A stretch of DNA of 64,000 bases, from positions 142,326,982 through 142,390,981 of the forward strand of contig NW_026947484.1 in NCBI RefSeq assembly GCF_034190915.1, in the 5' to 3' direction. Origin of the DNA: Cavia porcellus. Taxonomy: Eukaryota; Chordata; Mammalia; Rodentia; Caviidae. Every line of letters begins with the position of its first letter. Positions within the stretch are counted from its first letter, which is position 1. The translations under genes and the position numbers were made by a program. Below, piece after piece: positions 1-11,541 of this stretch. The notes beneath the pieces were generated by a model. That model was not told where the DNA came from and ran no database searches. It worked only from the letters and a program-made list of their open reading frames with translations.

Positions 1-894
1 GTATCACGACTTTTTTTTTTTTTTGACAACGACCTTATTTGGCTCCATAAACTAAACTTACATTCACCCAAGTAATCCATTGCTATCTGATGCGATAAGT
101 GCTTCAGGCAAAGCTAGGCAAGGGAATCAATTTTATAATCATAACCTGTTTCAGTGGGACTAGATTCCTGATGTATGTATAGTAATGACGTTATTACCAT
201 GGAAACAAATCACAAACACTTTCCATATTCTGGAACCATGGATGGATAAAGAGAAATACTTTCATTTCTTACACAAGCATAGCATCAGTGGGCTCAGTAC
301 CCATGATCTCGCCACACCCCTATCCCTTTTGTGCATACACCAGAGGTGTCCTGCTCACCTGCCAAATGGTGAATTTCCTCATGCCCTGGGTCCCTGTTTG
401 GATGCTAAATGGCCATGATCAGCACAGCTCGGTAACTTTGTGAGGTGAGGTTCACAAAGGACAGTGAGGTGAAGAGATAAAGAGAAGACACAAGTGGAGC
501 TCTCTATCTCCTGTTTGGAAAAAAAAAGCCCCAAAACAAAGCAAGATTCTCAACAACTGCTGCACATTTATTTATACATGTGGCAGGTTGATGTCAGATA
601 AAACCACTCTGCCTAGTAATTAGCTGGCTCTCACACCCCAAGGGTTTTCAGGGCTGGAACACCTGTTTGCTCAGGGTGCTTGGTGCCCTCCAGGCATTCC
701 TCAGATACACCAGGCTCTGGCCTCCTCACGTGCCAATGATCTCCAGCTCAGCCCCTGCCAACATACTACACCAAGTTGTCTAAACTTCATGGAGCTTAAA
801 ATCTCAATTTATCTGAAAGATTTCCATACAGCCCCTTACGGTTTGTGAATAGAAGTCCACTCAGTGCCTCATGGGATCATAGGGCTTAAGGCCT
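1..894. other. Outer arm segment, no gene recognised
   Basis: The stretch begins with a T16 run and holds no convincing coding region. The same sequence in the right arm is about 56371-57282, where a TATAAATAA-like motif occurs near 56690. It could be the degenerate end of an LTR element, but I could not assign it. Confidence 0.5.
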
Positions 895-2093
895 AGAGTT
901 CCATGCTCAGCATTTGAAGCAAACTGGTTGCAAGCTCAAAAAGGTTTGGGTGATCTCGCCTCCATGGCACTTCGAGGGATTTTAGCTCCTGCAGCTTCTC
1001 TCTTAAACCCTCTCTGCTTGCTTTTTGCAGCTTTCCTTGGATGATTCACGTTCCTGGCTTTTCCAAACTTCTGGGGTCTCCACTGCACCTTTGGCTTCAC
1101 CCTTACATCTTTACAAATTGCCTGCTCAGAGGCACACTGTTTGGCCTCTCAGGCCCTTTGCAATTGAGGTGTAAGTCATCTTACCGTCAGAATTTGTGCA
1201 TTTTCCTTGCACCTAAAATCAGCACCATGTGGGTGCCACCAAGGTTTGCTGCCAGCTAGAGCAATAGCCAGGCTTTTCTCTATCTTGGCTGTAGAGGTCC
1301 ATTGTCTGGATCACTGGGCTCTGTGAATCGGATTGTGAAGAAATGCTTTTCTATGTTGCCGCCATTCTGCAACCTCATGTGGCCTCCATAGCCATTCTGG
1401 AGCATGGTGCTCTGCAGCTTTCTCCTCTGAGCAAATTCCTTCACTTTTGCAGTTTTGAGGCTGCAAAGGGTGGTGACCTACTGCTTCCTAGGATGCCTCA
1501 GCACCATCTTTCTTATCTCTCTGTTTCTTCTCAGCAATCAAAGTCTCAACTCTGTCTTTACAATCCACAGCTTTACTGGATTTTTCCTTCTGGCCAAACT
1601 CACAGTATTATAAATTATCCTGCTGGGCTCGTTGCTCTTGATTTGCAACATGAAGCCGGCTAAAAGCCCCAACAATAGCCATGCCACAGCCTCAACATTC
1701 AACTGTCATTGAAATTTCCATTTCCAGATTAATCAGTTCATTGCCCTTTGTCTCAGTCTCAGACAAAGTCTCTGGGCATGAGCAAAATGCAGACAAACTT
1801 TCTGCCAAGCCATAACACACATCATGGGTAGTGCAACAAGGACTGTAGTCCCTCTTCCCAGCAGAAACCTCCCAAGCCTGGTCTTTGCCATAAGGGTTTC
1901 TATCAGACTTCTGGTCTCCTGAGCTCTGACCAGAATCTCCTCTAGAGAGCATCCTAAGCTGCTCCAGCTCTGCGCATCCAGGAGACATGTCCAAACCTTT
2001 TCAAATGCTGTCTGCAAGCCATTTCCAAAGCCTCTCGCAAAACGTGGTCAGGTATAATCCCAGCAAACAACCCCACTTCTGGGTACCAAATTC
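895..2093 (-). mobile_element. MaLR internal region, left arm, degenerate
   Basis: On the minus strand, sequence next to the LTR at 2094 contains the primer-site-like block typical of MaLR elements (an aatttggtaccc-agaagtggg type motif at about 2075-2093). The following 1.2 kb resembles the interior between the MaLR LTRs at 28346-29659: a shared 'gttgaatgttgaggc' phrase, a 'gggcttt-agcca' phrase, and so on. It has no long open frame, and MaLR internal regions are non-coding or badly decayed. The 3' LTR is not seen, so the element is truncated. The right-arm copy is 55172-56370. Confidence 0.65.
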
Positions 2094-2439
2094 TGTATTA
2101 GTTACCTTTTAGTCATTGCTGAGACAAAATACAGGATGCTCCAAGTTGGGAAAGTAAAGGTTTGTTTCTTACAGTTTTTCAGAGGTTTCAGTCCAAACTC
2201 AGTTGGTTCCAAGCCAGGATGGCATGGCGGGGCCACACTTCATGGCAGCTGCAAACAGCAAGGCAGAAACCAGCAAGAGGGTGAGACATACCTTCTTCCT
2301 GCCATTACATTGTATTCTGGCTCCATCCCTATGTGGGTGTAACACTGACACCATCAATCTAAGCTCCACACAGTGAACCAATCACAAATGCATACTGCAA
2401 ATGCATGAGGCCTGGAGGCCACTGACATAAACCATGACA
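2094..2439 (-). mobile_element. MaLR-type LTR, left arm
   Basis: On the minus strand the element starts TGTCATGG and ends with the characteristic MaLR terminus (tttgtctcag-caatgactaaaaggtaa-taca), followed directly by internal sequence. It contains the A-rich 'gaaacaaacc' segment typical of the poly-A region. Length is 346 bp. The assignment to ERVL-MaLR rests on the end motif and is confident at class level only. Confidence 0.7.
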
Positions 2440-2598
2440 AATACTAAACAAGAGATTTCTAAATAAGGTGAATAAAAAAATGTCTCAAGAGAACTTCACT
2501 ATATCATACTAACCTACATTTCAGAAAATGAAAATCATTCATAAAAGTTGTCATTACACAGCAAATAGTACAAAAAGGGATAGTTACAGTTGGTACAT

Positions 2599-2976
2599 TG
2601 TGTCAAGTTGGGAAGTTTGCAAGTTTAACTAAGAGACTCACCATGGAGCCAGGATTCTTACTTTGTAAGCATCCCCATTCTGTGCAAGAGGAGGGCAAGG
2701 AGATTTTTTGAATGCCACACTGGCACTCGAGGGGTTGGCTTGTGTGTAATATAAAGGAAGAAAAGAGACTTGCCTGCCCCCACACTTCAGTTTTGCTCTG
2801 GTTGCTTTTTTTGGCTGCTGCTGTGAGGTGTTGCTCCAGAGCCATGCCACTCTGCCTGGGAGCCAGCTGATTATGGGTTAAAACCTCCACAAGCTATGAG
2901 CTAAATAAACCTTTCCTTCCTGCATTTTGGATGTTGGATATTTTGTCCCAGCAATGAGAGAAAAGTAACTTAGACA
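2599..2976 (+). mobile_element. Solo MaLR-type LTR, left arm
   Basis: This 378-bp element runs from TGTGTCAAG to the classic MaLR end (gtcccagcaatgagag-aaaagtaacttagaca). It has an AATAAA poly-A signal about 70 bp before the end (near 2905). The same family recurs at 28119, 29660, 54292 and 57405. No internal region is attached, which indicates a solo LTR. Confidence 0.75.
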
Positions 2977-3254
2977 GGGACATTCATAGTAACAAATGTA
3001 TATCTAAGCAAAGAAAAAAATCTAAAATCAACAATTCAAGAAACTCAAGAGCAAATGAAATCCAATGTAAGGAGAAAAAGCAAGCAATAAGGACTATAGT
3101 ATAGGCACATGAATTTGAAAACAAGAAATTTAAAAAGCCAATAAAATAGCTATCTCTATGCAATGATTGGTAAAATTAACAAGTTCTAGTTGCCTGAAGA
3201 AGAAATAATGCAACAAAAAATGCAGATTACTAATATCAAAAAAGGAAGGAAAGG
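2977..3254. other. AT-rich stretch, no gene seen
   Basis: This is AT-rich non-coding DNA between the solo LTR and the half-L1. Its last 14 bases (3241-3254, aaaggaaggaaagg) are the 5' target-site duplication of the half-L1. Confidence 0.6.
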
Positions 3255-6200
3255 ACTTCCGATAGAACATGGCGGATAGACAGCAGCAGCTTCAGAGGCT
3301 CTCTGAGAAACCACACTTAAAATCCAGGAATGGTGCCGGACGAGAAGACCTAAGCAAGAGGAGTTATCTCCTGCCGACCCAGGAATGAACTAAACTAAGA
3401 GAAGCCAACTGGAACCGCAATCCTGATGTTATAATAGGAACAGATAATGTCTCAGCGTGGAAGCTGGAGCCTGCGCCACTGCAAGCCGTGATTTGAATTT
3501 CCGGCAGCTGCTGCTGTGTCCCAATCGGCACAGCAAGGAGAGAGGCATGAAACCTCTGAGAGTGAGAAGCGGTGAATGGAGTTGAGAGTAGGAGTGGCAA
3601 GGAGCCCTGCATTGACCTGCGGTGAGGGAGCGGATCAGAGACCCTTCCACAGAGTAGGAGGCTTCAGCAAAGGACTTATTGGGACTGGGCAGACTATCCG
3701 AAACAGGACGCTGCAGTGTCCTTAGTGGAATATTCCCCTCTCAAGCGGGATTGGTGGGGAGAGCCTGGTCTGGGTGACGCCCCTGACTTAAGACCCAGTA
3801 GGCTAGCCCAAACCAGGTCCCAGCGCCTGGAGGTGCACCCTAGCAGTGAAGCCTTCGCTAGGTTGACCTGCAGGGGCAGGCCCAGCATAGGCTGCCCAGA
3901 TCTGTGTCTCCCTAGTACACTGCAGTGGGCAGGAACACCTAGCCGGCGCAATTCAAACAAACTGTAACTGGCAAAGAAAGAAACTGGACCTCCTATATAC
4001 GCTTGTATGTCAGGAACAAAAAATATGGGAAGAGGGAGCAACAAGAAAGGGTCCTCGGCCCTCAATCCTGAGAAACATGCAATATCATACATGGCACCAA
4101 TAGACATAAAGTGATATCTCCAGAACCTCATAGACCAGTTCAAAAATGAAGTTATTAATGACCTAAAGCAAGATATAAGTAGAATAGTTAGAGAAATGCT
4201 AAGCACCGCCCAAGAAAAAAATAGATGGTGGAATGGAAGAACAGAAAAAAGGGGAGAATTGTTTGATGGAGAAAATAGAGAAAACATAGAATATGTGAAG
4301 CAGGTTCAAAGAGATTACCAGGAAACTAAAAAGTCTATCGAAAGCTGGCATAACAGCTTAAAAGAACAGATTATCTAAATTGGAGGGCAGATTCGTAATA
4401 TGGGAGCATGAAATGGAAAACTTCTTTAAAATAACAAAAAAACAAACAGCAATAATACAAAGGCTAGAAGATGATAAGAGGATCTATAACTTAAGAATTA
4501 AGAACATAAAAGAAGAAGTAGGGACACAAACCAATGGACTACAAAAGCTATTCACAGAGATAATCCAGGAGAATTTCCCTAATTTAGCTAAAGGTAAAGA
4601 TACTCAGATATATGAGGCATACAGGACCCCAGCCACCTACAACCCAAACAGAGCTACACGCAGGCATATAATAATTAAAATTCCAGAAATCAAATATAAG
4701 AACAGAATATTAAAAGCTGTCAGAGACAAGAAACAGATCAATTACAAGGGAGCACCCATCAGAATTACAGCAGACTTCTCGGCACAAACTATCAAATCAC
4801 GAAGAGCGTGGGAGGAAATAATTCAAGCTTTGACAGATAATAACCTCCAGCCAAGGTTGATATATCCTGCAAAACTGTCCCTGGAAATTGATGGAAAAAC
4901 AAGGTGCTTCCAGGATAAAGAGGAACTAGGGTAATTTGCAACCACCAATTCAACTCTACAGAGAATACAGAAGGATATTCTAAAAAAGGAAAATACCAAG
5001 ATTCCAGAAATAATGGCAGAGAGGTCACAATGAATGGAGCAGAAAGTGAAATGAAGAAGACAAACTGACAACAAACGACAGAAAAAGATCTCAACAGAAA
5101 TGAGGCAGAGAAGATCGGATGGTAGGAACAGCTATTTTGGAGAAAACAAGACATCATAATAGCTAGTGCTGATTTAGTATCATCATGGTTTGAAGTCCCA
5201 TTGAGCTTGTATTCTTCTGTCTCCATCGGTCTTAACAGGTTGTATCTTATTGGATTTTATTATATGTGATAATATATGCAAAAAATTTATAGACAAGGAG
5301 ATTATACAGAAACTATTGTTCATTTTCTGTTAGCTGGTTCTAAATACCCTGTAATAATGTCATTCTCTTGAATGGTTTTACAGTGTCTTGATATGTTTGA
5401 TGCTACAGTAAAGAAGGTATATTCAAAGATTTCAAGGAAAGAGTCACTATGGTAACTACTTTTATGTCAGGATATCTTGAGGTGAAATACTATTTTGCTT
5501 AAATGGTTATGTTTTGACCTGCACTGTTCTGTTGTTATGCCCTCTTTTATCTCAATCCCTCCCTTTTTAAAATTAGTTACTGTTTTATTTTTATCTTTTT
5601 AATTAAGGGAAAAGCAGGATACATTATAGCAACTGACTTTGATTTCCTATTAACTTGATTTGATACCCTGTATTGCCCTCACCATCTTGTTTTGACTGAT
5701 TTTCCCCTAATCTGCTTTCCTTGATAGTCCCAAGTTTGAAAGTATAGGCAACAACTGTGAAGACAATAAGATTCATTAAGACGCCCATCCTGGTTAACTA
5801 TTATCTTCTTTTAAAGTCCTATAATGTCTCCGATGTTTTGGTTGTATTCTTTACTATTTTGTTCAATTTTATTATAACTGATGATATAGGCAATTCTTCT
5901 TAAGATAGCAAGAGGCAGTATGGTAACCATTGTTGATCACCTTGTATTTTGTTTTTACATTATCTATTATGTCCATCCTTTTGATTTGACTGACTCTGTT
6001 CTGATATGTCACATTTGGTTTTACTCTCTTCAAAAAAAAGTAATAAGAACTCTGGTAGTAATAAAACCCAAAATGTGTAATTGCCATTGTACAAAAGAAA
6101 AGAAAAGAAGGTGCTCTAAAGGTTATAACTGCATATATGTTTCAGTGCATAGGATGGATAACCATATTACTGACTGTTTTTGTATCATTGAACAAAACTG

Positions 6201-6368
6201 TTTGTACTCTCACTGTTTGAAAGTCCACTTTATATGCTTTAATTTTGTAACTTGAAAACTATTTCTAAGATGAGAATATGTAATCTATTAACTAGTGATT
6301 TGTTACCGTTTATTTTTTAAATTTTGTATTACTTGTACCCTTTTTTTTTCTTTTTCTCCTTAAAAAAA
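3255..6368 (+). mobile_element. Half-L1 (HAL1-like) retrotransposon, ORF1 only, left arm
   Basis: This 3.1-kb element has a GC-richer 5' UTR (3255-4024), an L1 ORF1 remnant (4025-5068) and a long 3' UTR that follows ORF1 directly. There is no endonuclease/reverse-transcriptase ORF2. It ends in an A-run. Fourteen-base target duplications (aaaggaaggaaagg at 3241-3254 and about 6369-6382) show this is a complete unit, not a deleted L1. The 3' UTR resembles that of the full L1s here (for example 47820-48270), so L1 machinery probably mobilised it in trans. The 5' end ('acttccgatagaacatggcgg') matches the intact relative at 22047. Confidence 0.85.
4025..5068 (+). pseudogene. Half-L1 ORF1 (L1 ORF1p-like), disrupted
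   Basis: This is the homologue of the intact 350-codon ORF1 at 22803-23855. The initiating ATG lies at 4025 (MGRGSNKKGS...). It is broken by an early TGA (about 4110, where the intact copy has a Cys codon), by frame loss near 4370, and by a TAA at about 4932 (ending ...DKEELG). The longest surviving piece is 4380-4934, which covers the end of the coiled coil, the RRM-like core (NLRIKNIKEE) and most of the C-terminal domain (ITADFS, SRRAW). ORF1p proteins bind RNA as trimers. This copy cannot make a full-length protein. Confidence 0.85.
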
Positions 6369-6382
6369 AAAGGAAGGAAAGG

Positions 6383-7121
6383 TCCTCAACATTGACTTCA
6401 TGTGCGTCAACACATTATATAAAAAGTCAGACCAGCCCTCTGCCCACAAGTTTCATAATCTAGATTCTTTGTCACAATCTACAAAAGTCACTCACAAACA
6501 AACAGATGGCCTACAAACGTGTTTTGTCTATTAAGCAAATGGAATCAGCTATTAATAACTGTCAAAAACCAAGCGCCCACTACTGGTGGTTTGGCTGATT
6601 AATTATACCAAATGCTTTAAAAAGAGGAATGGATCCTATTCCCTCTATATTCGCTTCCAGAATAAAAACCCAATGGACCATTTTTTTGTGTGTGTTTGTT
6701 TGTTATCTTTGTATGTTTCCTTTTTCTTTGATTTTGTTTTTCTCATTCTGTGAGGCCAGTACCAAAACTAGAGATCTGAGATCCAGAATGAATGTCGAAC
6801 TGCTCCGGCCTGCTGACTGCCTCCTCAAAATCATCCATGGAAGAATTACACCTGCAAGGAGGACACGGGGACCTCAGGGACGTATTATAAGTCCAAAGCC
6901 TCGGTAAAGACTGAAGGCCATGATGGATTGCTGTGTGTAAGTGTAAGGCTGATGTTCCCCGGAAGTGGAGAGAGATGGAGAAAAGCATCTCCTCTTTTGC
7001 TCTGGGGAGTCACTCCATGGCTCTGACCCAGATGTGTTTATCACACCTTCTAGAAAGAAATTCATCAGCAGCTGTCACCCAATGTGTCTAGGGGCAGCTG
7101 CGATGTCTGTCTGTGACTCAC
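6383..7121. other. Unassigned arm sequence
   Basis: This is unique-looking DNA between the half-L1 and the possible exon. A minus-strand open stretch (6743-6850, ending ...GTGLTE then stop) follows an acceptor-like ccctccttgcag on the minus strand. Its phase does not fit the neighbouring candidate exon, so I do not call it coding. Confidence 0.4.
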
Positions 7122-7285
7122 CTTGACTGGGAAGAGTTGATGGAAGCAGGTGAGAATGCACCACATGGCCCTGGGCTGCCTTTCCTTGAGTCTCCTCCTG
7201 CAAAGGTCCAGAGCCAGGGTGGCCACGGCCTCCTCCCAGTGCTGCTTGGCTTTAGAGTAAGAAGTGCTCCCGAACAGAAGCTTCC
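7122..7285 (-). other. Possible orphan coding exon (left copy)
   Basis: On the minus strand a pyrimidine-rich tract and cagcag acceptor precede 164 nt that stay open and end in a textbook donor (AAG|GTGAGT). The predicted peptide includes AKQHWEEAVATLALDL and MWCILTCFHQLF. The paired right-arm copy (49978-50141) keeps the frame and both splice sites but differs at about eight of 55 codons. I do not recognise the family. It may be an exon of a lost or distant gene, or a chance open frame. Confidence 0.3.
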
Positions 7286-7721
7286 CTGCTGGAACGTGAA
7301 ACAGTGAGGTGAGAAAACGGATCTTCCTGTGCCCGCTGCTCTCCATCCTTCATCTGGCCAGGGCCATTGGAGAGCTCGGTGGGTTTCCTTTGGGTTTCCT
7401 CACTCTTTGTTTGGTTTTGTTTTTCCTCTTAAGTTGACTGCTCTTTCTGGAGTTGGCATCCTAGAAATGTCCTGACTTGTTTGTAGAATGATCCAATACA
7501 GGGTGGACCCAAGATGTGGGAGAAGCATGCATGGATCAGGATTCAAACCCAGGTCTCTTCCATGGAGGGTGAGAATTACACAACTGAACCACAGATGTCT
7601 CTGTGTTCCCTTCCGTTGTGCATCATCTGGAAGAGACAGAAGTTAACATTTCCACAGGAGATTTACATCATGCTATGGCTCCAAAGAGAAATATCGGCCG
7701 TGAAAAAGCCTCATTCTGTCC

Positions 7722-7895
7722 CAGTATGGTGGCACATACTTGTAATCCCATCAGAGGGGAGGTTGAGACAGGAGGAGAACTATGAATTGCAGGCCAACCT
7801 GGGCTACCTGGTGAATTCAAGGTCAGCCTGAATGATACAGTAGTTGTACCCTCTCTAAAAAATAAAAGTAAAACAAAAAAGAACAAAACCAAACC
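7722..7895 (+). mobile_element. B1-type SINE, left arm
   Basis: This 7SL-derived SINE contains a diverged Pol III A-box region, 'ggtggcacatacttgtaatccc', 'ggaggttgagacaggagg' and 'caacctgggctacctggtgaattc', and ends in an A-rich tail. The family is rodent-specific. The inverted copy is at about 49370-49545. Confidence 0.85.
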
Positions 7896-8260
7896 AAAAA
7901 CAGACAATTCTGCTTGACTGTGAGGGGCATTCTAGCATGCTTCTCCTCTTTCTCATGTGAAGCATTCTTTTGGCCACTTTCCTTTGTGTAACACTGCTGT
8001 TCTAAACCTTATTCTTTGTTTTATAATTAGCCTGATACAGATTTTACTGCTCTTTGACCCTTTTTGACCTTTTTCAGCCCAGTGAAGAGCAATGGCTGAA
8101 ATTAACTTCTAGAACCAATCTGAAAGGATCAGATTCACTGAAATTACCTCTTGTTAGAGTTGTCATCAGCTTCTTGGCATATTTTGTCCCATGTCAAAAG
8201 TCTCACTGTGTTGTTCCTGTTTTTGCCTAGTTGTGCTCTTTAACTCTCTTCCTATCTTAC
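7896..8260. other. Unassigned arm sequence
   Basis: This is non-repetitive-looking sequence between the B1 and the next candidate exon. I see no reading frame, RNA gene or repeat that I can name. Confidence 0.4.
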
Positions 8261-8437
8261 CTGATAGATTTCTTTTGGTTTGATAAACTCAGTGTTTTTC
8301 TGAAGTGTTTTCACACTCCAAGACCATGGTGAGGCAAGATTTTTCTTGCATTTTGGGTGCAGAGTAGTAATTTGGGTAAAAGTAATCATGTTCCTTAGCT
8401 TGGGACCCAGCACGATAGCTGTGTTGAGCAAGGCCAT
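8261..8437 (-). other. Possible first coding exon (left copy)
   Basis: On the minus strand an ATG in a reasonable context (gcccgggATGGCC) opens 59 codons that end exactly at a strong donor (TATCAG|GTAAGA). The right-arm partner (48830-49006) differs at one residue only (I/T at residue 8). The N-terminus is basic and hydrophobic, but I do not recognise it. Phase 0 at the donor does not join in frame to the exon candidate at 7285. This is an inference from start context plus donor only. Confidence 0.25.
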
Positions 8438-8979
8438 CCCGGGCTCTCATTTTACTTTATTATTTTTCTGTGTATTTCCTATCCGTTCTTACATCCCGCT
8501 CTCCATTTGCAGGCACACAAGCTCCAGGGCTTTAGTCCATGTTCTCTCCCCTGCAGATTTCTTTCCATATTTAAAAAGAGAATGTGTTTTAAAATGTACA
8601 GTGCTGGGGGAGGGGCTGCTGGCGTGAATACAACGTCAAGTGTGAGTGGGTTCAATCAAAATCAGTTCTGGCCTCTTTCTAACTGCAGAGGTTGGAAAAG
8701 CAACAATCAGCTTTCTCAGCTTCCCTTGCCGATGGGGCTCTGCGCGGGAATTATTTTCTGCTATGTAGATCCACCCCAGAGGGTCGGCAGCCTGAGGAGA
8801 GGTAACCTTCTTGCTTTTGTTGCTGATGGCCACTAAGGCCGTGGAATGGCGAGGCTTTAGAGATGTTTGAGGTCGGGTGTCACCATGTAGTTTCTCTTCA
8901 CTGGTTTAGCTGTGTGAGAGGGAAGCCCTGGCAGCTCTCTGATTCCAGATTGACAATTTGGAAAGAAATTCTGTCCACA
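8438..8979. other. Unassigned arm sequence next to candidate exon
   Basis: It contains a C-rich block on the minus strand (the right-arm copy reads cagcccctcccccagc at about 48648), compatible with promoter-type sequence. No element is recognised. It ends where the 17-bp L1 target duplication begins (8980). Confidence 0.4.
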
Positions 8980-9335
8980 TTTCAATGATTTCTCTTTTTT
9001 TTTAATTTTATAGAGATTAAGACAAAACAGGACATAACCAAGCATATCAGAACAATGTAAGCAGCACAGTATTTCACAAAAGACAACCCGTAGTTAACAG
9101 TGACTACCACAATGTCTCTTTTTTTGAAATAGTTGAGCATAACTTCATATATAGTAGTATCAAACATAACAAAATAGTATAAAATCATTAAAGAGAATGA
9201 AAGTATTACAGGGCATTCAGAACCAAATAACAGAAAACAAACAATGGCTACTCTATTATCTCATTTTCCATAGAACATTTATTTGTACTGTCACACATAA
9301 TGCAATCGAATAAGATACAACATGATAGAACCACA

Positions 9336-9717
9336 TGATCCGGCCTGCGGACCAATCTATGGGTCTCAACCTGGAGAGGGGATCGGCGATGGGGGCAGGA
9401 CAAGAGAAAAGAGAGATGGAGACAGGATGAGATTCCAATTGAGTCTCGTTTATTCTTAAAATGGCTACAACTTATATAGGGTGGGGGGCGGGCCAAAGGC
9501 AGGAAGAAGGCTTAATCTGATAGGTCAATCGTCACATTCGGTTATATGATGTAAGCAGGAGAGGATTATGGGTAATGTAGGCAGGCTGAAATAGGAAGTT
9601 TGCTTGTCATGTGCATTGCAGGCAAGGGGAGGATCATGGGAAATGTAGGCTGACACACAAAATGCCCTCAGGCAGGAGGGGCAGGGAAGCAGCAGCTATT
9701 CAAAACCGCTCCCTACA
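9336..9717 (-). repeat. 3' LTR of the retrovirus
   Basis: On the minus strand it begins TGTAGGGAGC and ends CCGGATCA (TG...CA ends). A TATA box (TATATAAG, plus-strand 9471-9478) lies only about 16 nt before AATAAA (plus-strand 9449-9454). This implies a very short R region, as known in mouse mammary tumour virus. Confidence 0.95.
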
Positions 9718-9731
9718 TCTCCTCCCTTATT
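9718..9731 (-). promoter_or_regulatory. Polypurine tract
   Basis: The minus strand reads aataagggaggaga, immediately before the 3' LTR. This is the expected position and composition for the plus-strand primer of retroviral reverse transcription. Confidence 0.85.
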
Positions 9732-9931
9732 ATTATATATATTTTTTGGAACATGGCAGGCCCTGGGAGGACAGCGCCTGTCTTGGGTCAAGGACTCCTC
9801 ATATGAACCCAATCGAGCCTTACCCGTCATGGGCCTGCAGGACGGCTCTTGGTCCTTGGACCTGTCTTAGGTGGCCGATTGGCATTACATATGTATCCTA
9901 GTTGCCCGTCTCTGACTGCCTGTCCAGTGCC

Positions 9932-10786
9932 TCAGGGCGTCTGGGCCACAGCTTCATGTGGGCCGTCAGTGGGTGAATTTTCCCGATAAGTTTGTTGTTC
10001 TGCCATTTCCAACCGATGGTAATATACCTGAATGGGCTTTGCCATAAATGTGTCAACCTTGTTATTAATGTTATTAATGAGTGTCATGATCCTCTGAAAA
10101 ATACAAGGTCCTACAGTAAGCAGCAACAGCAAGGCAGCTAGGGGTCCCAAGAGGGGGGCAATGTAAGGGGAGAGATCCTCCCACATGGAGGAGAAGGTGG
10201 TTGCTCCGATGCGCTCCTTTTCTCTCTCTTCGAGGCGCTCTCTCAGTTTACTCATGGACTCTTTGACTATTCCCGAGTGGTCAGCATAAAAACAACACTC
10301 TTCCTTGAGGGCTGCACATAAGCCACCCTCCTTCATAAATAGGAGGTCTAGTACTCTTTTATTTTGCAGGACTACCTCAGATAGAGACGTCAGGGACGCC
10401 TGTAGAGCTGTCACAGATGCTTCTATTTCTTTTAAATCTTGATCTACTGCTGTCTGTAATTGAGCTAGATGCTTATCTCCCAACACTAGAGCTGTGGTCC
10501 CTGTCCCTATTCCCGTTGCTATTCCTAACCCTAGTAACACAGCTAAGGTGAATGTCACAGGTTTTCTCTTAGATATATAGCTGATCTTCGATGCCTGGAG
10601 GTAGTAGTCTCCTGGGTGGAAGGTTATGCGTGGAAGAACCTGTACAAGAACACAAAAATCTGTAGACTTGTTAAAAACAGCAGTTGCTATACAGGGTGAT
10701 AGGCCAAAATTGCAGGCCCAAGACGTTCCTGGGGGTGGAATGAGGTAATTATTTGGCTTGAATTTGGAATGAAGCTGGGCACAGAG
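9932..10786 (-). pseudogene. env: Retroviral env: end of surface subunit and transmembrane subunit
   Basis: The frame is open for about 285 codons. From the internal Met at 10558 the 208-residue stretch shows a hydrophobic fusion-peptide-like segment (residues 1-28), a heptad-rich region (30-70), a gammaretroviral-type disulfide-loop motif (C-x6-CC near residues 81-89), a transmembrane helix (about 133-153) and a cytoplasmic tail. It is separated from the upstream surface-subunit part only by a TAA at 10787-10789, in the same frame. In intact viruses this subunit drives membrane fusion. Here there is no env start or signal peptide, so it is a remnant, although the transmembrane portion looks well preserved. 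Confidence 0.9.
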
Positions 10787-11525
10787 TTATGCTGCCAGTG
10801 CTGGTGGATGGCTGGAATCCCCAAGACAAGTTCCTCTACCTGAGACATCAGGGAGAGTCAGCTTGTGGTGATTGTTCCAGTCACAGGCAAATGAGCTAGA
10901 AGAACTCATAAAGGTTAAATTGAGGGCCTTTCCTTCATAATATGGGGGAGGAGCAGCCAAGCATAACCAACATGATTGGGTGAGATCAGGTTGGGTATGA
11001 TTTAAAGCCATGTATGCTCCTTTAATCAAACTGAACAGGTTAGAATGTGAATATTGAGGGGCAGGTATATGATCTGCCTGGTGTAGCGGAGCTTGAGAAA
11101 CCGTTATGGCTGAGGGACTTACTGTAGTTATTTGAACAGTAGTAACAGGATCTGTATTGGGCTGATTGTATTTTGGATTTGGATGTAAGGGAATAGAAAA
11201 AAAGCAATCTTTAAGATCAATGACAATTTTAAAAAATCCCAGAGGAATGGCACTGGGTGAAGGGAGTCCTGGCTGCAGATGTCCCATTAAGACCATGGTC
11301 TTATTTATTGCCCTAAGGTCTTGTAGCAGCCTCCATTTCCCTGACTTTTTTCGAATAACAAAGATGGGTGTGTTCCAAGGGGAATCACTGGGGACAATGT
11401 GGCCCACATCTAACTGGTCCTGCACCAGCTGCTGTGCAGCTGCGAGCTTTTCAGAGGTAAGGGGCCACTGATCGACCCAAACAGGTTTGTCTGATAACCA
11501 AGTAATCTCTTTTGCATGGGCCGCA
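10787..11525 (-). pseudogene. pol-env remnant: Truncated pol RT joined in frame to env surface fragment
   Basis: The first part (11525 to about 11175) is the N-terminal reverse transcriptase: a [11 protein letters not shown] start, the [18 protein letters not shown] fingers segment, DLRAIN, and catalytic motif A ([13 protein letters not shown]). The YxDD motif, connection, RNase H and integrase are absent. At about 11170 the frame passes directly into an env surface-subunit tail that includes a CWLC motif (near 10970), part of the disulfide link to the transmembrane subunit in gamma/type D envelopes. The frame stops at 10787. The join is an internal deletion that happens to be in frame. No enzymatic activity is expected. 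Confidence 0.88.
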
Positions 11526-11541
11526 GGAAGGTCAATGACCC

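Noticed and set aside
3694..4287. 197-codon minus-strand open stretch
   Set aside because: It is antisense to the 5' UTR and ORF1 start of the half-L1. It is composition-driven, and the right-arm copy does not preserve it.
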